Shown one piece after another: positions 25,851 to 34,334 of a stretch of 64,000 bases of DNA. Origin of the DNA: Novosphingobium aquimarinum. Lineage in GTDB: Bacteria > Pseudomonadota > Alphaproteobacteria > Sphingomonadales > Sphingomonadaceae. The translations under genes and the position numbers were made by a program. The stretch lies in contig NZ_WRPO01000009.1 of assembly GCF_009746585.1 (NCBI RefSeq), forward strand, positions 1-64,000, in the 5' to 3' direction. Below the pieces are notes generated by a model that was not told where the DNA came from, did no database searches, and was given only the letters and a program-made list of their open reading frames with translations. How positions within the stretch are numbered: the first letter of the stretch is position 1; each line of letters begins with the position of its first letter.

Positions 25851-26810
25851 TCAACGGCGTGCTTGCTGGCTTGTTCCCGATGGAGGCGTTTCGCGACGAT
25901 GCGCATCGCGCAGCGGATGACGCGCATTGACCAGCGCAACGAGCCGCGCGCTGTCGACATGCGTGTAAATTTGTGTGGTTGCGATGTCGGCATGGCCAAG
26001 CAAGGTCTGCAGCACGCGCAAGTCGGCGCCGCCCTCGAGCAGGTGCGTCGCGAAGGCATGGCGCAGCACATGCGGAGAGACGCGCGACGCGTCAATTCCG
26101 GCCCGCGTGGCCAGTTCGCGCAAGAGCTGGAACAGACGCACGCGGCTGAGATGGCCCGAGGCACCGCGAGACGGAAACGCGAAACGCGATGGCTTGTCCT
26201 TGGAGACCAGCGCGCCCCGGTGCACCAGCCAGCGCGCCAGGACGGCTTGCGCCCGCGTGCTCACCGGGACGAGCCGCTGCTGTCCGCCCTTGCCGGTGAC
26301 ATGGAGGAACGGCGCATCGCGGGGAATGGCGGCGAACGGCAGCGCGACCAGTTCGGTAGCCCTGAGACCCGAACCGTAGAGTAGCTCCAGCATGGCGAGC
26401 AGCCTGACTGCGTCCGGGGCATCACCTTGCGCTTCTTCTTCTGCCCGCAAGAGGAGCCGCTCGACATCCTCATGCGAGAGAAGGCGCGGGAGGGGCCGCC
26501 GTGTCGCGGGGCGCGGCAAGGCGCCCGAGGGATCGTCGTCGCGCAGGCCCTCGTCGACGCAAAACCCGTAGAACTGGCGCAACGCCGAACATTTGCGGGC
26601 CAGGCTCGTGGCTGCGAGTCCAGACCATGCCTGCCCGAGGCGCGTGAGCGATGACCCGTCGGCCTGCACGAGATCGCCGATCACTTGGCTCGCGCCCTCC
26701 AGATCGCGTCGATAGGCCGCGATCGTGTTGGCCGCAGCGCCGCGCTCGGTCGCCAGCATCGCGAGGAAGTCCTCGATGCGCGATGATGCTCCTGGCCGGG
26801 CCGGAGCCAT
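25851..26810 (-). CDS. xerD: Site-specific tyrosine recombinase, XerD-type
   Basis: 319 residues. An N-terminal core-binding domain (IEDFLAMLATERGAAANTIAAYRRDL) precedes a catalytic domain with the full set: R in GSGLRATEL, K in TGKGGQQRLVP, HxxR in HVLRHAFATHLL, H in LGHADIATT, and Y in QIYTHVD. Xer recombinases resolve chromosome dimers at dif. XerD rather than XerC is suggested by its position divergent from aroK, common in alphaproteobacteria, but the pair cannot be told apart with certainty here. It lies 6 bases downstream of the large periplasmic protein gene on the same strand. Confidence 0.88.
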   Translation of the reverse strand: MAPARPGASSRIEDFLAMLATERGAAANTIAAYRRDLEGASQVIGDLVQADGSSLTRLGQAWSGLAATSLARKCSALRQFYGFCVDEGLRDDDPSGALPRPATRRPLPRLLSHEDVERLLLRAEEEAQGDAPDAVRLLAMLELLYGSGLRATELVALPFAAIPRDAPFLHVTGKGGQQRLVPVSTRAQAVLARWLVHRGALVSKDKPSRFAFPSRGASGHLSRVRLFQLLRELATRAGIDASRVSPHVLRHAFATHLLEGGADLRVLQTLLGHADIATTQIYTHVDSARLVALVNARHPLRDAHRRETPPSGTSQQARR

Positions 26811-26816
26811 GGCCGG

Positions 26817-28727
26817 TCAGGCCCGAGCGACGGCTTCGGCAGCGATCATCCGAGCCTCGGCTTCGAGGCCGACGCGGCGCAGGGCGGAAACGATATGATA
26901 GAGGTAGCGCGGCGTCATGCGCCGCCAGCTCGATCCCTGCATGCCGAGCCCCGCGAGCAGCACGACCGACGCTTCATCGTTGCTTTCGGCTGCCGCAGTG
27001 ATGGCGCGAGTCCATCGGGTCTGCCCCTCGAGGCTGAAATCGAGGCTCGAACCATATTGCGACGCCGTCCCGTCGCCGATCCGACCCAACCCGGCCAGAC
27101 CCGCCACGAGAAACGTGGACTTGCGCGCTTCGGGACTGTCATCGTTCTCGATGAACCGATCGATCGCGCCGCTGTCGACTTGGTTCGAGCGAACGGGAGC
27201 CGCGACCGAAAGCAGGCCCCAGGCGAGCGATCCCGTGTCGACCGCCGACGCCCAGCGCATCGCATTGGCGTCGAGACCGGCGGTCAGCATCGAGGCGATC
27301 AGCGGCGCCGCGCTGGCCGCCCGCTCCGAACTCACCGGCAAACGCGCTGCCGCGAACGCGGTCAGGACCCGTCGCGAATAGAGGGCAGGTTCGCTCTCGG
27401 TTCCGTCCCAGACTTGTTCGATCGCAGCCAAACGCCTCGCAGCATCGCCGGCCACATAAGCGTTGCGCAGCGCTTCGGCCCGGCTCGAGAAGGCAGCCTC
27501 CATGTCGGGTTGCGCATAGATCTGGCCGTAGAGATCGATCATCGCCTCGCTTGACAGCACGCCCGCGGCGGCGGCCCAATCGGCGGCGGCGGCACGACGC
27601 TGCAGGCTGGCGGCAGGTGCCAGCGCCACGAGCGAATCGTAGCGATGGCCGCCGGCCTTCATGAGCGCGGCGGGCGGCTCCAGGCCGACCGCGGTGGCCA
27701 GGCCGTAGCGCCACGGTGTGATGCTCTCGACCCCGTCCCATTCGATCGTGACCGCCCGGCGGGTCTTGCCCGCAGCACCGGCGTATTTCTGCGCCAGAAG
27801 CAGATCGATCCGCGACATCTCGCCGCGCGAAAGCGATCGGTCGAGCTGGCGCAGGGCTTCGCTGCTGCTGCCGCGAAAGGCGCTGCAGATGTTGCGCGCG
27901 GCGGCCCATCGCGGATCGTCGCGCCCTCCTACGTTGGTCGACATGACCGGGCACACGCCGGTGAGATCGCCGGCATAGACGTATGTATCGAATGCCGCCG
28001 CCGTCAGCGCCGGCGTATAATTGCCGTTGTCGATGTCCTGAACGATGGCGCGTGCCGCATCGACTTCGCCCATGCGCAGAAGAAGCTGGACGCGCAGCGC
28101 CAGGAACTGCTGCGGCGAGAGCCCGCGAGGCGCATTCAGCCGCGAGGCAAGCGCCCGGCGCAACAGGATGTGGCCCCAGCGCGAAACGAGCTGCCCACGA
28201 TTGCCAGCCAGCGCCAGGCTGACGAGCCTGCCGTTCTGACCGGCCAGCGAATTGGCGGGTAGACCGCCTTCCTCTTCGCCGATGAGGCCGACGCGGCTCA
28301 TCTCGCGGCGCGCCGAAGGAGGAATGTCGTAATCGGGCTTGGTGCCGAGAATGTCGGCAAATTCCTCGGGCGTCATCCGCTCGAGTTCCTCGAGCGAAGG
28401 CAGCCGTTCGAGCGCCAGCCCGCCCTCCTCGGTCAATCCCCGATCCGGACCTCTTTCGCGAGCAGCAGGACTGGGCACGGACTGAACCACAGGGACCGAG
28501 ACCGAGCGCTGCGGATCGCTGGCAGAGGGAGTGGGCGTCGACGCGCTCGGCCGCGCCGAGGGGGCCGGCGCCGGCGCCGGCGCCGGCGTGCGGGACGGCG
28601 GCGGGCTTGGCGCAGGCTCGGGCGTGCCGAAACCGGGTGGCAGCAGCGATTCGGGTGCGTCCTGCGCGAGCGCCAAAGCCGACGTCAAAGTCAGCGCGGC
28701 GGCGGACAAATACAACAATGGCTTCAC
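26817..28727 (-). CDS. Conserved secreted protein with Pro/Ala-rich linker, unknown function
   Basis: 636 residues. A signal peptide (MKPLLYLSAAALTLTSALALA) is followed by a ~70-residue low-complexity linker of Pro, Ala and Ser, then a helical region of over 500 residues without transmembrane segments that resembles repeats of paired helices. No catalytic motif is visible. Its GTG start (28727) overlaps the stop of a 48-residue membrane protein by GTGA, so the two are translationally coupled, and xerD follows after 6 bases. Periplasmic location is expected. Confidence 0.72.
   Translation of the reverse strand: MKPLLYLSAAALTLTSALALAQDAPESLLPPGFGTPEPAPSPPPSRTPAPAPAPAPSARPSASTPTPSASDPQRSVSVPVVQSVPSPAARERGPDRGLTEEGGLALERLPSLEELERMTPEEFADILGTKPDYDIPPSARREMSRVGLIGEEEGGLPANSLAGQNGRLVSLALAGNRGQLVSRWGHILLRRALASRLNAPRGLSPQQFLALRVQLLLRMGEVDAARAIVQDIDNGNYTPALTAAAFDTYVYAGDLTGVCPVMSTNVGGRDDPRWAAARNICSAFRGSSSEALRQLDRSLSRGEMSRIDLLLAQKYAGAAGKTRRAVTIEWDGVESITPWRYGLATAVGLEPPAALMKAGGHRYDSLVALAPAASLQRRAAAADWAAAAGVLSSEAMIDLYGQIYAQPDMEAAFSSRAEALRNAYVAGDAARRLAAIEQVWDGTESEPALYSRRVLTAFAAARLPVSSERAASAAPLIASMLTAGLDANAMRWASAVDTGSLAWGLLSVAAPVRSNQVDSGAIDRFIENDDSPEARKSTFLVAGLAGLGRIGDGTASQYGSSLDFSLEGQTRWTRAITAAAESNDEASVVLLAGLGMQGSSWRRMTPRYLYHIVSALRRVGLEAEARMIAAEAVARA
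28564..28587. repeat. (GCCGGC)4 microsatellite in the linker of the secreted protein
   Basis: Four perfect hexamer copies encode part of the Ala-Pro linker on the minus strand. Hexamer gain or loss would change linker length by two residues without a frameshift. Confidence 0.9.
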
Positions 28728-28870
28728 TGGCCTGCCCCCGGAACCGGAATGTCGATCACGATGTCGCGCACGGGTTCGCGGCCGCCATCGACCCAGGCAT
28801 AGACCGACAGCGCCGCGAGCCCCGCCACAGCCACCGACAGCAGCACGCCCCCTAGCTTTCCGACCGTCAC
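28724..28870 (-). CDS. Small membrane protein coupled to the secreted protein
   Basis: 48 residues from GTG 28870, preceded by AAGGAAGG 4 bases upstream. One membrane helix (about residues 7-26) precedes a short periplasmic tail ending IDIPVPGAGQ. Its TGA lies inside the GTGA shared with the start of the 636-residue gene. The good ribosome site, membrane helix and coupling make it a genuine gene below usual size cutoffs. Divergent from aroK. Confidence 0.75.
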   Translation of the reverse strand: MTVGKLGGVLLSVAVAGLAALSVYAWVDGGREPVRDIVIDIPVPGAGQ

Positions 28871-28926
28871 TCGCCTTCCTTCAACTGCTTGCGCTGCGAC
28901 CTAGCCCATCTATAGGCTTGCCCGCA

Positions 28927-29499
28927 ATGGACCTGCGCCCTGCCCCAGCTTCTACCGCCCATGCGGCCGACATCGCGCGACGCCTCGATCGGCCGATCGT
29001 GCTCGTGGGAATGATGGGCGTCGGCAAATCGAGCGTGGGAAAGCGTCTGGCGGCGCTGCTCGACCGCCAGTTCGTCGATTCCGACGACGAGATCGAAGCG
29101 TCCGCACAAATGTCCATCCCGGAAATTTTCGAGATGTTCGGAGAGGACTATTTTCGCGACGGCGAGCGCCGGGTGATCGCTCGCCTGCTGCAGGAGAGTT
29201 CAAGCTGCGTCATCGCGACCGGCGGCGGGGCGTTCTGCAACCCGCAGACCAGAAAGCTGATCCTGGAAAAGGCGCTGACCATCTGGCTCGACAGCGATGT
29301 CGACACGCTTGTCGAACGCACCGCGCGCAAGGACAACCGTCCCCTGCTCAAGCAAGGCGATCCCAGACAAATCCTTGCTGAACTGCGTGAGCAGCGCATT
29401 CCTGCATACAGCGAGGCACCGATCCATGTGACAAGTTCCAGCGGACCGCATTCGCTGACCATCACCAAGATACTGGACGGGCTCGACAAATGGCTGTGA
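28927..29499 (+). CDS. aroK: Shikimate kinase
   Basis: 190 residues. Walker A is GMMGVGKSS. Shikimate contacts are DSDDEIE, GEDYFRDGER and ATGGGAFC, and RTARKDNRPLL is the lid arginine segment. It phosphorylates shikimate in the chorismate pathway. ATG 28927 gives a ~25-residue N-terminal extension before the P-loop, common in alphaproteobacteria. The stop overlaps the aroB start by 10 bases, so the two are coupled. Confidence 0.95.
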   Translation: MDLRPAPASTAHAADIARRLDRPIVLVGMMGVGKSSVGKRLAALLDRQFVDSDDEIEASAQMSIPEIFEMFGEDYFRDGERRVIARLLQESSSCVIATGGGAFCNPQTRKLILEKALTIWLDSDVDTLVERTARKDNRPLLKQGDPRQILAELREQRIPAYSEAPIHVTSSSGPHSLTITKILDGLDKWL

Positions 29500-30590
29500 T
29501 CCCGGTCGACATTGCCGGTCGGCCTTACGAGGTGCGAGTGGGGACCGGCCTGCTCGACCAACTCGTGCCGCTCGCGAAGGGCAAGCTGCGCAAGCGTGCG
29601 GTTCCCATCGTCACCGATAGCAACGTACATCGGATCTGGGGCGAGCGCGTCGAAGCCGCGCTGCGCGACAACGGGCACGAGCCGCAGTGGCGCATTCTTC
29701 CGCCGGGCGAATCCACCAAGTCATGGCAGGAACTTGCCGCGACGATCGACTGGCTGCTCGCGCTGGAAGTCGAACGGGGCGATCACATCATCGCGCTGGG
29801 CGGCGGTGTGATCGGCGATCTCACCGGGTTCGCGGCGTCGATCCTAAAGCGTGGCTGCCACTTCATCCAGGTTCCCACGACATTGCTGGCGCAAGTCGAT
29901 TCCAGCGTGGGCGGCAAGACCGCGATCAACACGCCGGCGGGCAAGAACCTCGTCGGCGCCTTCCACCAGCCTGCGCTGGTCATCGCCGATCTCGCGGTCC
30001 TCAAGACGTTGCCCGAACGTGAGTTGCAGGCCGGTTACGCAGAAGTGGTCAAGTATGGATTGATCGACGACGCGGACTTCTTCGACTGGTGTACCCGGAA
30101 CGGAGCGGCGATGCTTTCGGGCGATGCGGCGCTGCGCGAATACGCGGTCGCGCATAGCGTCGCCGCAAAAGCGCGCATCGTCGCCGAAGATGAACGCGAG
30201 ACGACCGGCCGTCGTGCGCTGCTCAATCTCGGGCACACCTTCGGCCACGCACTCGAAGCCGAGACGGGCTTTTCTTCGGAGCTGCTGCATGGCGAGGCGG
30301 TCGCCATCGGAATGGTGCTTGCAGCGCGCTATTCGGCGCGGCGCGGGCAGATGGACCAAGCCAGCGCCGACCGGGTCGCCGACCACTTCGCGCAAGTCGG
30401 CATGCGAGCCCGGCTGGCGCATCTCAAGCTATCGTGCAGCGGCGGCGACCTGGTCACGCACATGCTGCACGACAAGAAGATGGATGCCGGCACCCTGCCC
30501 TTCCTGCTACTGAAGGGCATTGGCCACACGTATCTCGATCGCGATGTGCCTCTGGACGATCTTGCCAATTTCCTGGACGGCGAGCTTTAA
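29490..30590 (+). CDS. aroB: 3-dehydroquinate synthase
   Basis: 366 residues, typical length. Motifs are GGGVIGDLTGFAAS, QVDSSVGGKTAIN, and the zinc ligand segment LNLGHTFGHALE. It converts DAHP to 3-dehydroquinate using NAD and zinc. The ATG lies inside the end of aroK. Downstream, 30591-30824 has no gene; it holds a GGGAAAC/GTTTCCC inverted repeat (30645-30677) and a run of ten G. Confidence 0.95.
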   Translation: MAVIPVDIAGRPYEVRVGTGLLDQLVPLAKGKLRKRAVPIVTDSNVHRIWGERVEAALRDNGHEPQWRILPPGESTKSWQELAATIDWLLALEVERGDHIIALGGGVIGDLTGFAASILKRGCHFIQVPTTLLAQVDSSVGGKTAINTPAGKNLVGAFHQPALVIADLAVLKTLPERELQAGYAEVVKYGLIDDADFFDWCTRNGAAMLSGDAALREYAVAHSVAAKARIVAEDERETTGRRALLNLGHTFGHALEAETGFSSELLHGEAVAIGMVLAARYSARRGQMDQASADRVADHFAQVGMRARLAHLKLSCSGGDLVTHMLHDKKMDAGTLPFLLLKGIGHTYLDRDVPLDDLANFLDGEL

Positions 30591-30731
30591 CGCCGCACGT
30601 TTTCCCTGGGACGTGACCCCTGCGCGACGAAGCGTGGCGCAGCGGGGAAACAGGATCGGTCGCTTGCGTTGTTTCCCAATAAGCGTTCCGCTGCAACAGC
30701 TTGACCCAGTTTAATCCCGCCGGATTTTGTC

Positions 30732-30741
30732 GGGGGGGGGG
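30732..30741 (+). repeat. Homopolymeric run of ten G
   Basis: Ten consecutive G in the intergenic region, 83 bases before the DUF3008 gene. Such runs are slippage-prone. Confidence 0.85.
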
Positions 30742-30824
30742 CTGTTGCGCCGATCACGAGCGCACGGGGCGGCAAGTCCTGCAACGATCTGCCGCCTTTA
30801 CGCGGTCAAAAGGAAGCCGACGTC

Positions 30825-31010
30825 ATGCCAGCCAAATCCAAAGCCCAGCAAAAAGCCGCCGGTGCGGCACTTTCCGCCAAGCGCGGCGAGACCAACAAAA
30901 GCGACCTGCAAGGCGCCTCGCGTGAAATGTACGACTCGATGAGTGAGAGCGAGCTCGAAGATTTCGCGTCGACCAAGCGGGAAGGCAAACCCGAACACGT
31001 CGACGACTGA
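30825..31010 (+). CDS. DUF3008 family small protein
   Basis: 61 residues. MPAKSKAQQKAAGAALSAKRGE followed by a short acidic helix (MYDSMSESELEDFAS) is the signature of the DUF3008 family, small hydrophilic proteins of unknown function found in proteobacteria. Highly charged, no membrane segment. GGAAG lies about 9 bases upstream of the ATG. It is convergent with the thioesterase gene. Confidence 0.88.
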   Translation: MPAKSKAQQKAAGAALSAKRGETNKSDLQGASREMYDSMSESELEDFASTKREGKPEHVDD

Positions 31011-31036
31011 GGCCGATGCGGCGAAAGGCCCCGTTC

Positions 31037-31819
31037 TCAACCGAACAAGGCGATGGACTGCGTACCCGTCGATACGGGACGCATGTCCTGCCCCCACATC
31101 GAGATGCTTTCGCTCAAGCCCCCGTCACGCACGAAATCACCGGTCGAGCGCAGCAGCCACCAGCCATCGTGCGGTTGCGGTTCGGTATCAAGCACATTGA
31201 CTTGCCAGTGCATCGAACTGACGGGAACCGTCGGCCCGAGCATCGAAATCACGCTCGGCGGCAGCGCATCGCCGCACAGCAACATGGCCGTCATCGGATG
31301 CAAGCCCTCACGCTCGACGAGACGGACCCACCAGCATTCTTGAGCGCTTACGTGCCCTTCGTCCGGCAGGGCGTGACGGGCTTCGAAATTCTCGCGAAGG
31401 AATGACGGGCTTCGCTCGCTGAAGAATGGAACCGCATCGTCCGGCAGGATCAAACCTTCGGGAACGCCGATGGCATCGAGGACAAGCCGGCTTTCCACCG
31501 CCTGCATGAAGACGAAATTCGCAACGAGACCCACGCCTTTTTCGCTTGTGAGACGCGCCTCGATCCAGATGGCGTTGCGACCGCGCCGCAAGACTTGCGC
31601 GCTGGCCTCGATCCGCCCGGCAAGCGGCGCGATCATTGCGATCTGTGCAGATCGCAGCGGCGGCAGGTCAGACCCGCTCCGCATCGCTTCGTCGAGCGCG
31701 AGAGCGGTCGAGAACCCGCCATACGCCGTGCGCCCCTGAGACCAGGCATCGGGAACCGTGAAGGCGCGGCCTGACGCGGTCTCCTCGGCTTCGGCAAGGA
31801 CTTGCGCAAAGCCGGGCAT
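31037..31819 (-). CDS. Acyl-CoA thioesterase-like protein (TesB-type double hotdog)
   Basis: 260 residues with two hotdog-like halves: N-terminal FTVPDAWSQGRTAYGGFSTALALDEAM and C-terminal SMHWQVNVLDTEPQPHDGWWLLRSTGDFVRDGGLSE. These match the TesB-like thioesterase superfamily, which hydrolyses acyl-CoA to the acid and CoA. The acyl chain is not predictable. Its ATG shares one base with the stop of the upstream CsaA-like gene, and the pair follows pccA, so it probably belongs to the propionyl-CoA transcript. Confidence 0.8.
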   Translation of the reverse strand: MPGFAQVLAEAEETASGRAFTVPDAWSQGRTAYGGFSTALALDEAMRSGSDLPPLRSAQIAMIAPLAGRIEASAQVLRRGRNAIWIEARLTSEKGVGLVANFVFMQAVESRLVLDAIGVPEGLILPDDAVPFFSERSPSFLRENFEARHALPDEGHVSAQECWWVRLVEREGLHPMTAMLLCGDALPPSVISMLGPTVPVSSMHWQVNVLDTEPQPHDGWWLLRSTGDFVRDGGLSESISMWGQDMRPVSTGTQSIALFG

Positions 31820-32190
31820 CAGAACAGCCTCGCGCCGTCCGGAACGCGGCTGTCGGGCGAGAACAGCACCACCCGCCCTTCCTCGTCCGCAAAACCGAGC
31901 GTGAGCGCTTCCGACAGGGCCCTGCCGATCTGCCGCGGCGGAAAGTTGACGACGCCCGCCACTTGCCGCCCGACGAGATCTTCCGGCGTATAGAGCGCGC
32001 GCACTTGCCCGACGCTCCGGCGCATGCCTATGCCTGGGCCGAAGTCGATCTTCAGCTTCAGGCTCGGCTTGCGCGCGCCATCATAGACTTCGGCCTCGAC
32101 TATCGTGCCGATGCGGATGTCGACCTTCAGGAACTCGTCGAAACCGATCTCGTCTGCCGGCGCCGCGCCGGGGTCGTGATCGAGATGCAT
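31819..32190 (-). CDS. csaA: tRNA-binding domain protein, CsaA-like
   Basis: 123 residues built on an OB-fold tRNA-binding domain: FLKVDIRIGTIVEAEVYDGARKPSLKLKIDFGPGIGMRRSVGQVRALYTPEDLVGRQVAGVVNFPPRQIG. CsaA-type proteins bind structured RNA and have been described as export-related chaperones; the function here is uncertain. Its start is 1 base after the end of pccA, indicating cotranscription. Confidence 0.85.
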   Translation of the reverse strand: MHLDHDPGAAPADEIGFDEFLKVDIRIGTIVEAEVYDGARKPSLKLKIDFGPGIGMRRSVGQVRALYTPEDLVGRQVAGVVNFPPRQIGRALSEALTLGFADEEGRVVLFSPDSRVPDGARLF

Positions 32191-32191
32191 T

Positions 32192-34213
32192 CTATTCGAG
32201 TTCCAGGATCACCGCGTCCACGGCAAGGCTATCACCCTGCTTCGCGTTGACCGACTTGACCGTGCCGGATTTCTCGGCGCGCAGGATGTTCTCCATCTTC
32301 ATCGCCTCGATCACTGCGAGCGGCTGCCCCATCTCGACCTTGTCGCCCTCGCCGACATTGAGCGAGACCAGCAGCCCCGGCATCGGACAAATGAGGTACT
32401 TCGAAAGATCGGGCGCCACCTTCTCGAGCATGTGGCGCGCGAGGTGCGCCACTCGCGAAGGCAGACAGCCGACGTGGTGGCTCGCACCGCGCGTGGTCAT
32501 GCGGAACCCGGTGCGTGTGACCGCGAGCTTGACGCCGATGTGCTCACCACCGACTTCGGCCGTCGCGAAGCTGTCGCCCGGCGTGTATTCCATCTCGATC
32601 TCGACCGGCTCGCCATCGACCGTCAGCTCGTCCTCGCCGATGACGACTTCGAACGGCTGCTTGGCGATGGTGACGGTCCATTCCGCGGGCGGATCGAGCG
32701 GATCGGCGAGCTGGCCGTCGACCCGGCGCGACCGGTCGGCGCGCGCGGCAGCCACAAATGCGGCAATCGCAGCGAGTTTCACCTTGAGATCGTCCGAGGC
32801 GGGGGCGCCCTGGAAGCCTTCGGGGTATTCCTCGGCGATGAAGCCCGTCGTCAGTTCGCCCGAGCGGAAGCGCGGGTGTTGCATGATCGCGGACACGAAA
32901 TCGATGTTGTGGCCGAGCCCTTCCAGCTCGAACGCATCGAGCGCGGCGATCTGCAGGTCAGCAGCCTCGTCGCGCGTTTCGCCCCAAGTCACCAGCTTGG
33001 CGATCATCGGATCGTAGAACATGGAGACTTCGCCCCCTTCGTAGACGCCGTCGTCAACGCGTACGCCGGCAACGCCGCGCCGGCCGTTTTCGGCGCCGTC
33101 ATCGGTCCAGCCTTCGACCGGCGGATTGTAGCGCGACAGTCGCCCGGTGGAAGGCAGGAAGCCACGATAGGGATCTTCGGCGTAGATGCGGTTCTCGATC
33201 GCCCAACCATCAATCTTCACGTCGTCCTGCGTCATTTCCAGCCTTTCGCCGGCGGCGACGCGGATCATCTGCTCGACGAGGTCGACGCCCGTGATCGCTT
33301 CGGTCACGGGGTGCTCGACCTGCAGACGCGTATTCATCTCGAGGAAGTAGAAGCTCTTGCCCGTCGGGTCCGCGCCCGAGACGATCAGTTCGACCGTACC
33401 GGCAGAATAATAGCCGACCGCCTTCGACAGCGCGACGCATTGCTCGCCCATGGCTTTGCGCATTTCGGGCGTCACGAAAGGCGAAGGCGCTTCCTCGACC
33501 ACCTTCTGGTGGCGACGCTGGATCGAGCATTCGCGCTCGTTCAGGTAAAGGATGTTGCCGTGCTTATCGCCCAGGATCTGGATCTCGATATGGCGCGGGT
33601 TGAGGATGAACTTCTCGATGAAGACGCGGTCATCGCCAAACGAGTTCAGACCCTCGCGCTTCGTGGCTTCAAAGCCCTCGCGCACGTCCTTTTCGGAGTA
33701 AGCAAGGCGCATGCCCTTGCCGCCGCCGCCAGCCGAAGCCTTCATCATCACCGGGTAACCGATCTCGTCCGAGATGCGCACCGCGTGCTCGGTATCCTCG
33801 ATTTCGCCAACGAAGCCCGGCACAACATTTACGCCTGCTTCCATGGCGAGCTTCTTGGACTCGATCTTGTCGCCCATCGCGGCGATGGCGTTGACCGGAG
33901 GGCCGATGAACTCGATGCCTTCGGCTGCCAGCGCTTCGGCGAACGAAGTCCGCTCGGACAGGAACCCATAGCCCGGATGCACTGCATCGGCGCCGGTCTG
34001 CTTGCACGCGGCGATGATCTTGTCAGCGACGAGATAGCTTTCGGCGGCTTGCGGTGGGCCGATGTGCACTGCTTCGTCCGCCATTTTCACGAACGGCGCG
34101 CGCGCATCGGCATCGGAATAGACCGCGACCGTGGCGATACCCATGCGGCGGGCAGTCTTGATCACACGGCAGGCGATCTCGCCCCGGTTCGCAATGAGGA
34201 TTTTCTTGAACAT
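32192..34213 (-). CDS. pccA: Propionyl-CoA (acetyl-CoA) carboxylase alpha subunit: biotin carboxylase plus biotin carrier
   Basis: 673 residues. The N-terminal biotin carboxylase is complete: start KILIANRGEIACRVIK, glycine-rich ATP-grasp loop KASAGGGGKGMR, and EMNTRLQVEHPVTE. A PccA-type interaction region (about residues 460-600) and a C-terminal biotinyl domain with EAMKMENI follow; K is the biotin attachment site. With PccB it carboxylates propionyl-CoA to methylmalonyl-CoA. It lies 121 bases downstream of bioB, which supplies the biotin, and closes the leftward propionate cluster together with two small genes. Confidence 0.94.
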   Translation of the reverse strand: MFKKILIANRGEIACRVIKTARRMGIATVAVYSDADARAPFVKMADEAVHIGPPQAAESYLVADKIIAACKQTGADAVHPGYGFLSERTSFAEALAAEGIEFIGPPVNAIAAMGDKIESKKLAMEAGVNVVPGFVGEIEDTEHAVRISDEIGYPVMMKASAGGGGKGMRLAYSEKDVREGFEATKREGLNSFGDDRVFIEKFILNPRHIEIQILGDKHGNILYLNERECSIQRRHQKVVEEAPSPFVTPEMRKAMGEQCVALSKAVGYYSAGTVELIVSGADPTGKSFYFLEMNTRLQVEHPVTEAITGVDLVEQMIRVAAGERLEMTQDDVKIDGWAIENRIYAEDPYRGFLPSTGRLSRYNPPVEGWTDDGAENGRRGVAGVRVDDGVYEGGEVSMFYDPMIAKLVTWGETRDEAADLQIAALDAFELEGLGHNIDFVSAIMQHPRFRSGELTTGFIAEEYPEGFQGAPASDDLKVKLAAIAAFVAAARADRSRRVDGQLADPLDPPAEWTVTIAKQPFEVVIGEDELTVDGEPVEIEMEYTPGDSFATAEVGGEHIGVKLAVTRTGFRMTTRGASHHVGCLPSRVAHLARHMLEKVAPDLSKYLICPMPGLLVSLNVGEGDKVEMGQPLAVIEAMKMENILRAEKSGTVKSVNAKQGDSLAVDAVILELE

Positions 34214-34284
34214 TAGTCCCTGTCTTTCGTCACTCGCCGTGCGGCGAAAATTCCAATTTCGGTCTCATCAAACGGCGTCGTCGC

Positions 34285-34310
34285 GCTGAACCTGTTTGCA
34301 GCATGACGGG
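34285..34310. repeat. Degenerate half of the dispersed palindromic element
   Basis: GCTGAACCTGTTTGCAGCATGACGGG resembles one arm of the 10973-11063 element (GCTGAA...TTCAGCATGACG). It lies in the bioB-pccA gap. The other arm is not recognisable. Confidence 0.5.
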
Positions 34311-34334
34311 TAAAGTCGGCGAAAGTAAGCACGG

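Noticed and set aside
28564..28587. Possible CRISPR-like repeat
   Set aside because: Hexamer microsatellite without spacers, inside a coding linker; no CRISPR array or cas gene anywhere in the window.
32432..34216. 594-codon rightward frame opposite pccA
   Set aside because: Antisense to pccA, composition-driven, rich in Arg/Asp/His without domain structure.
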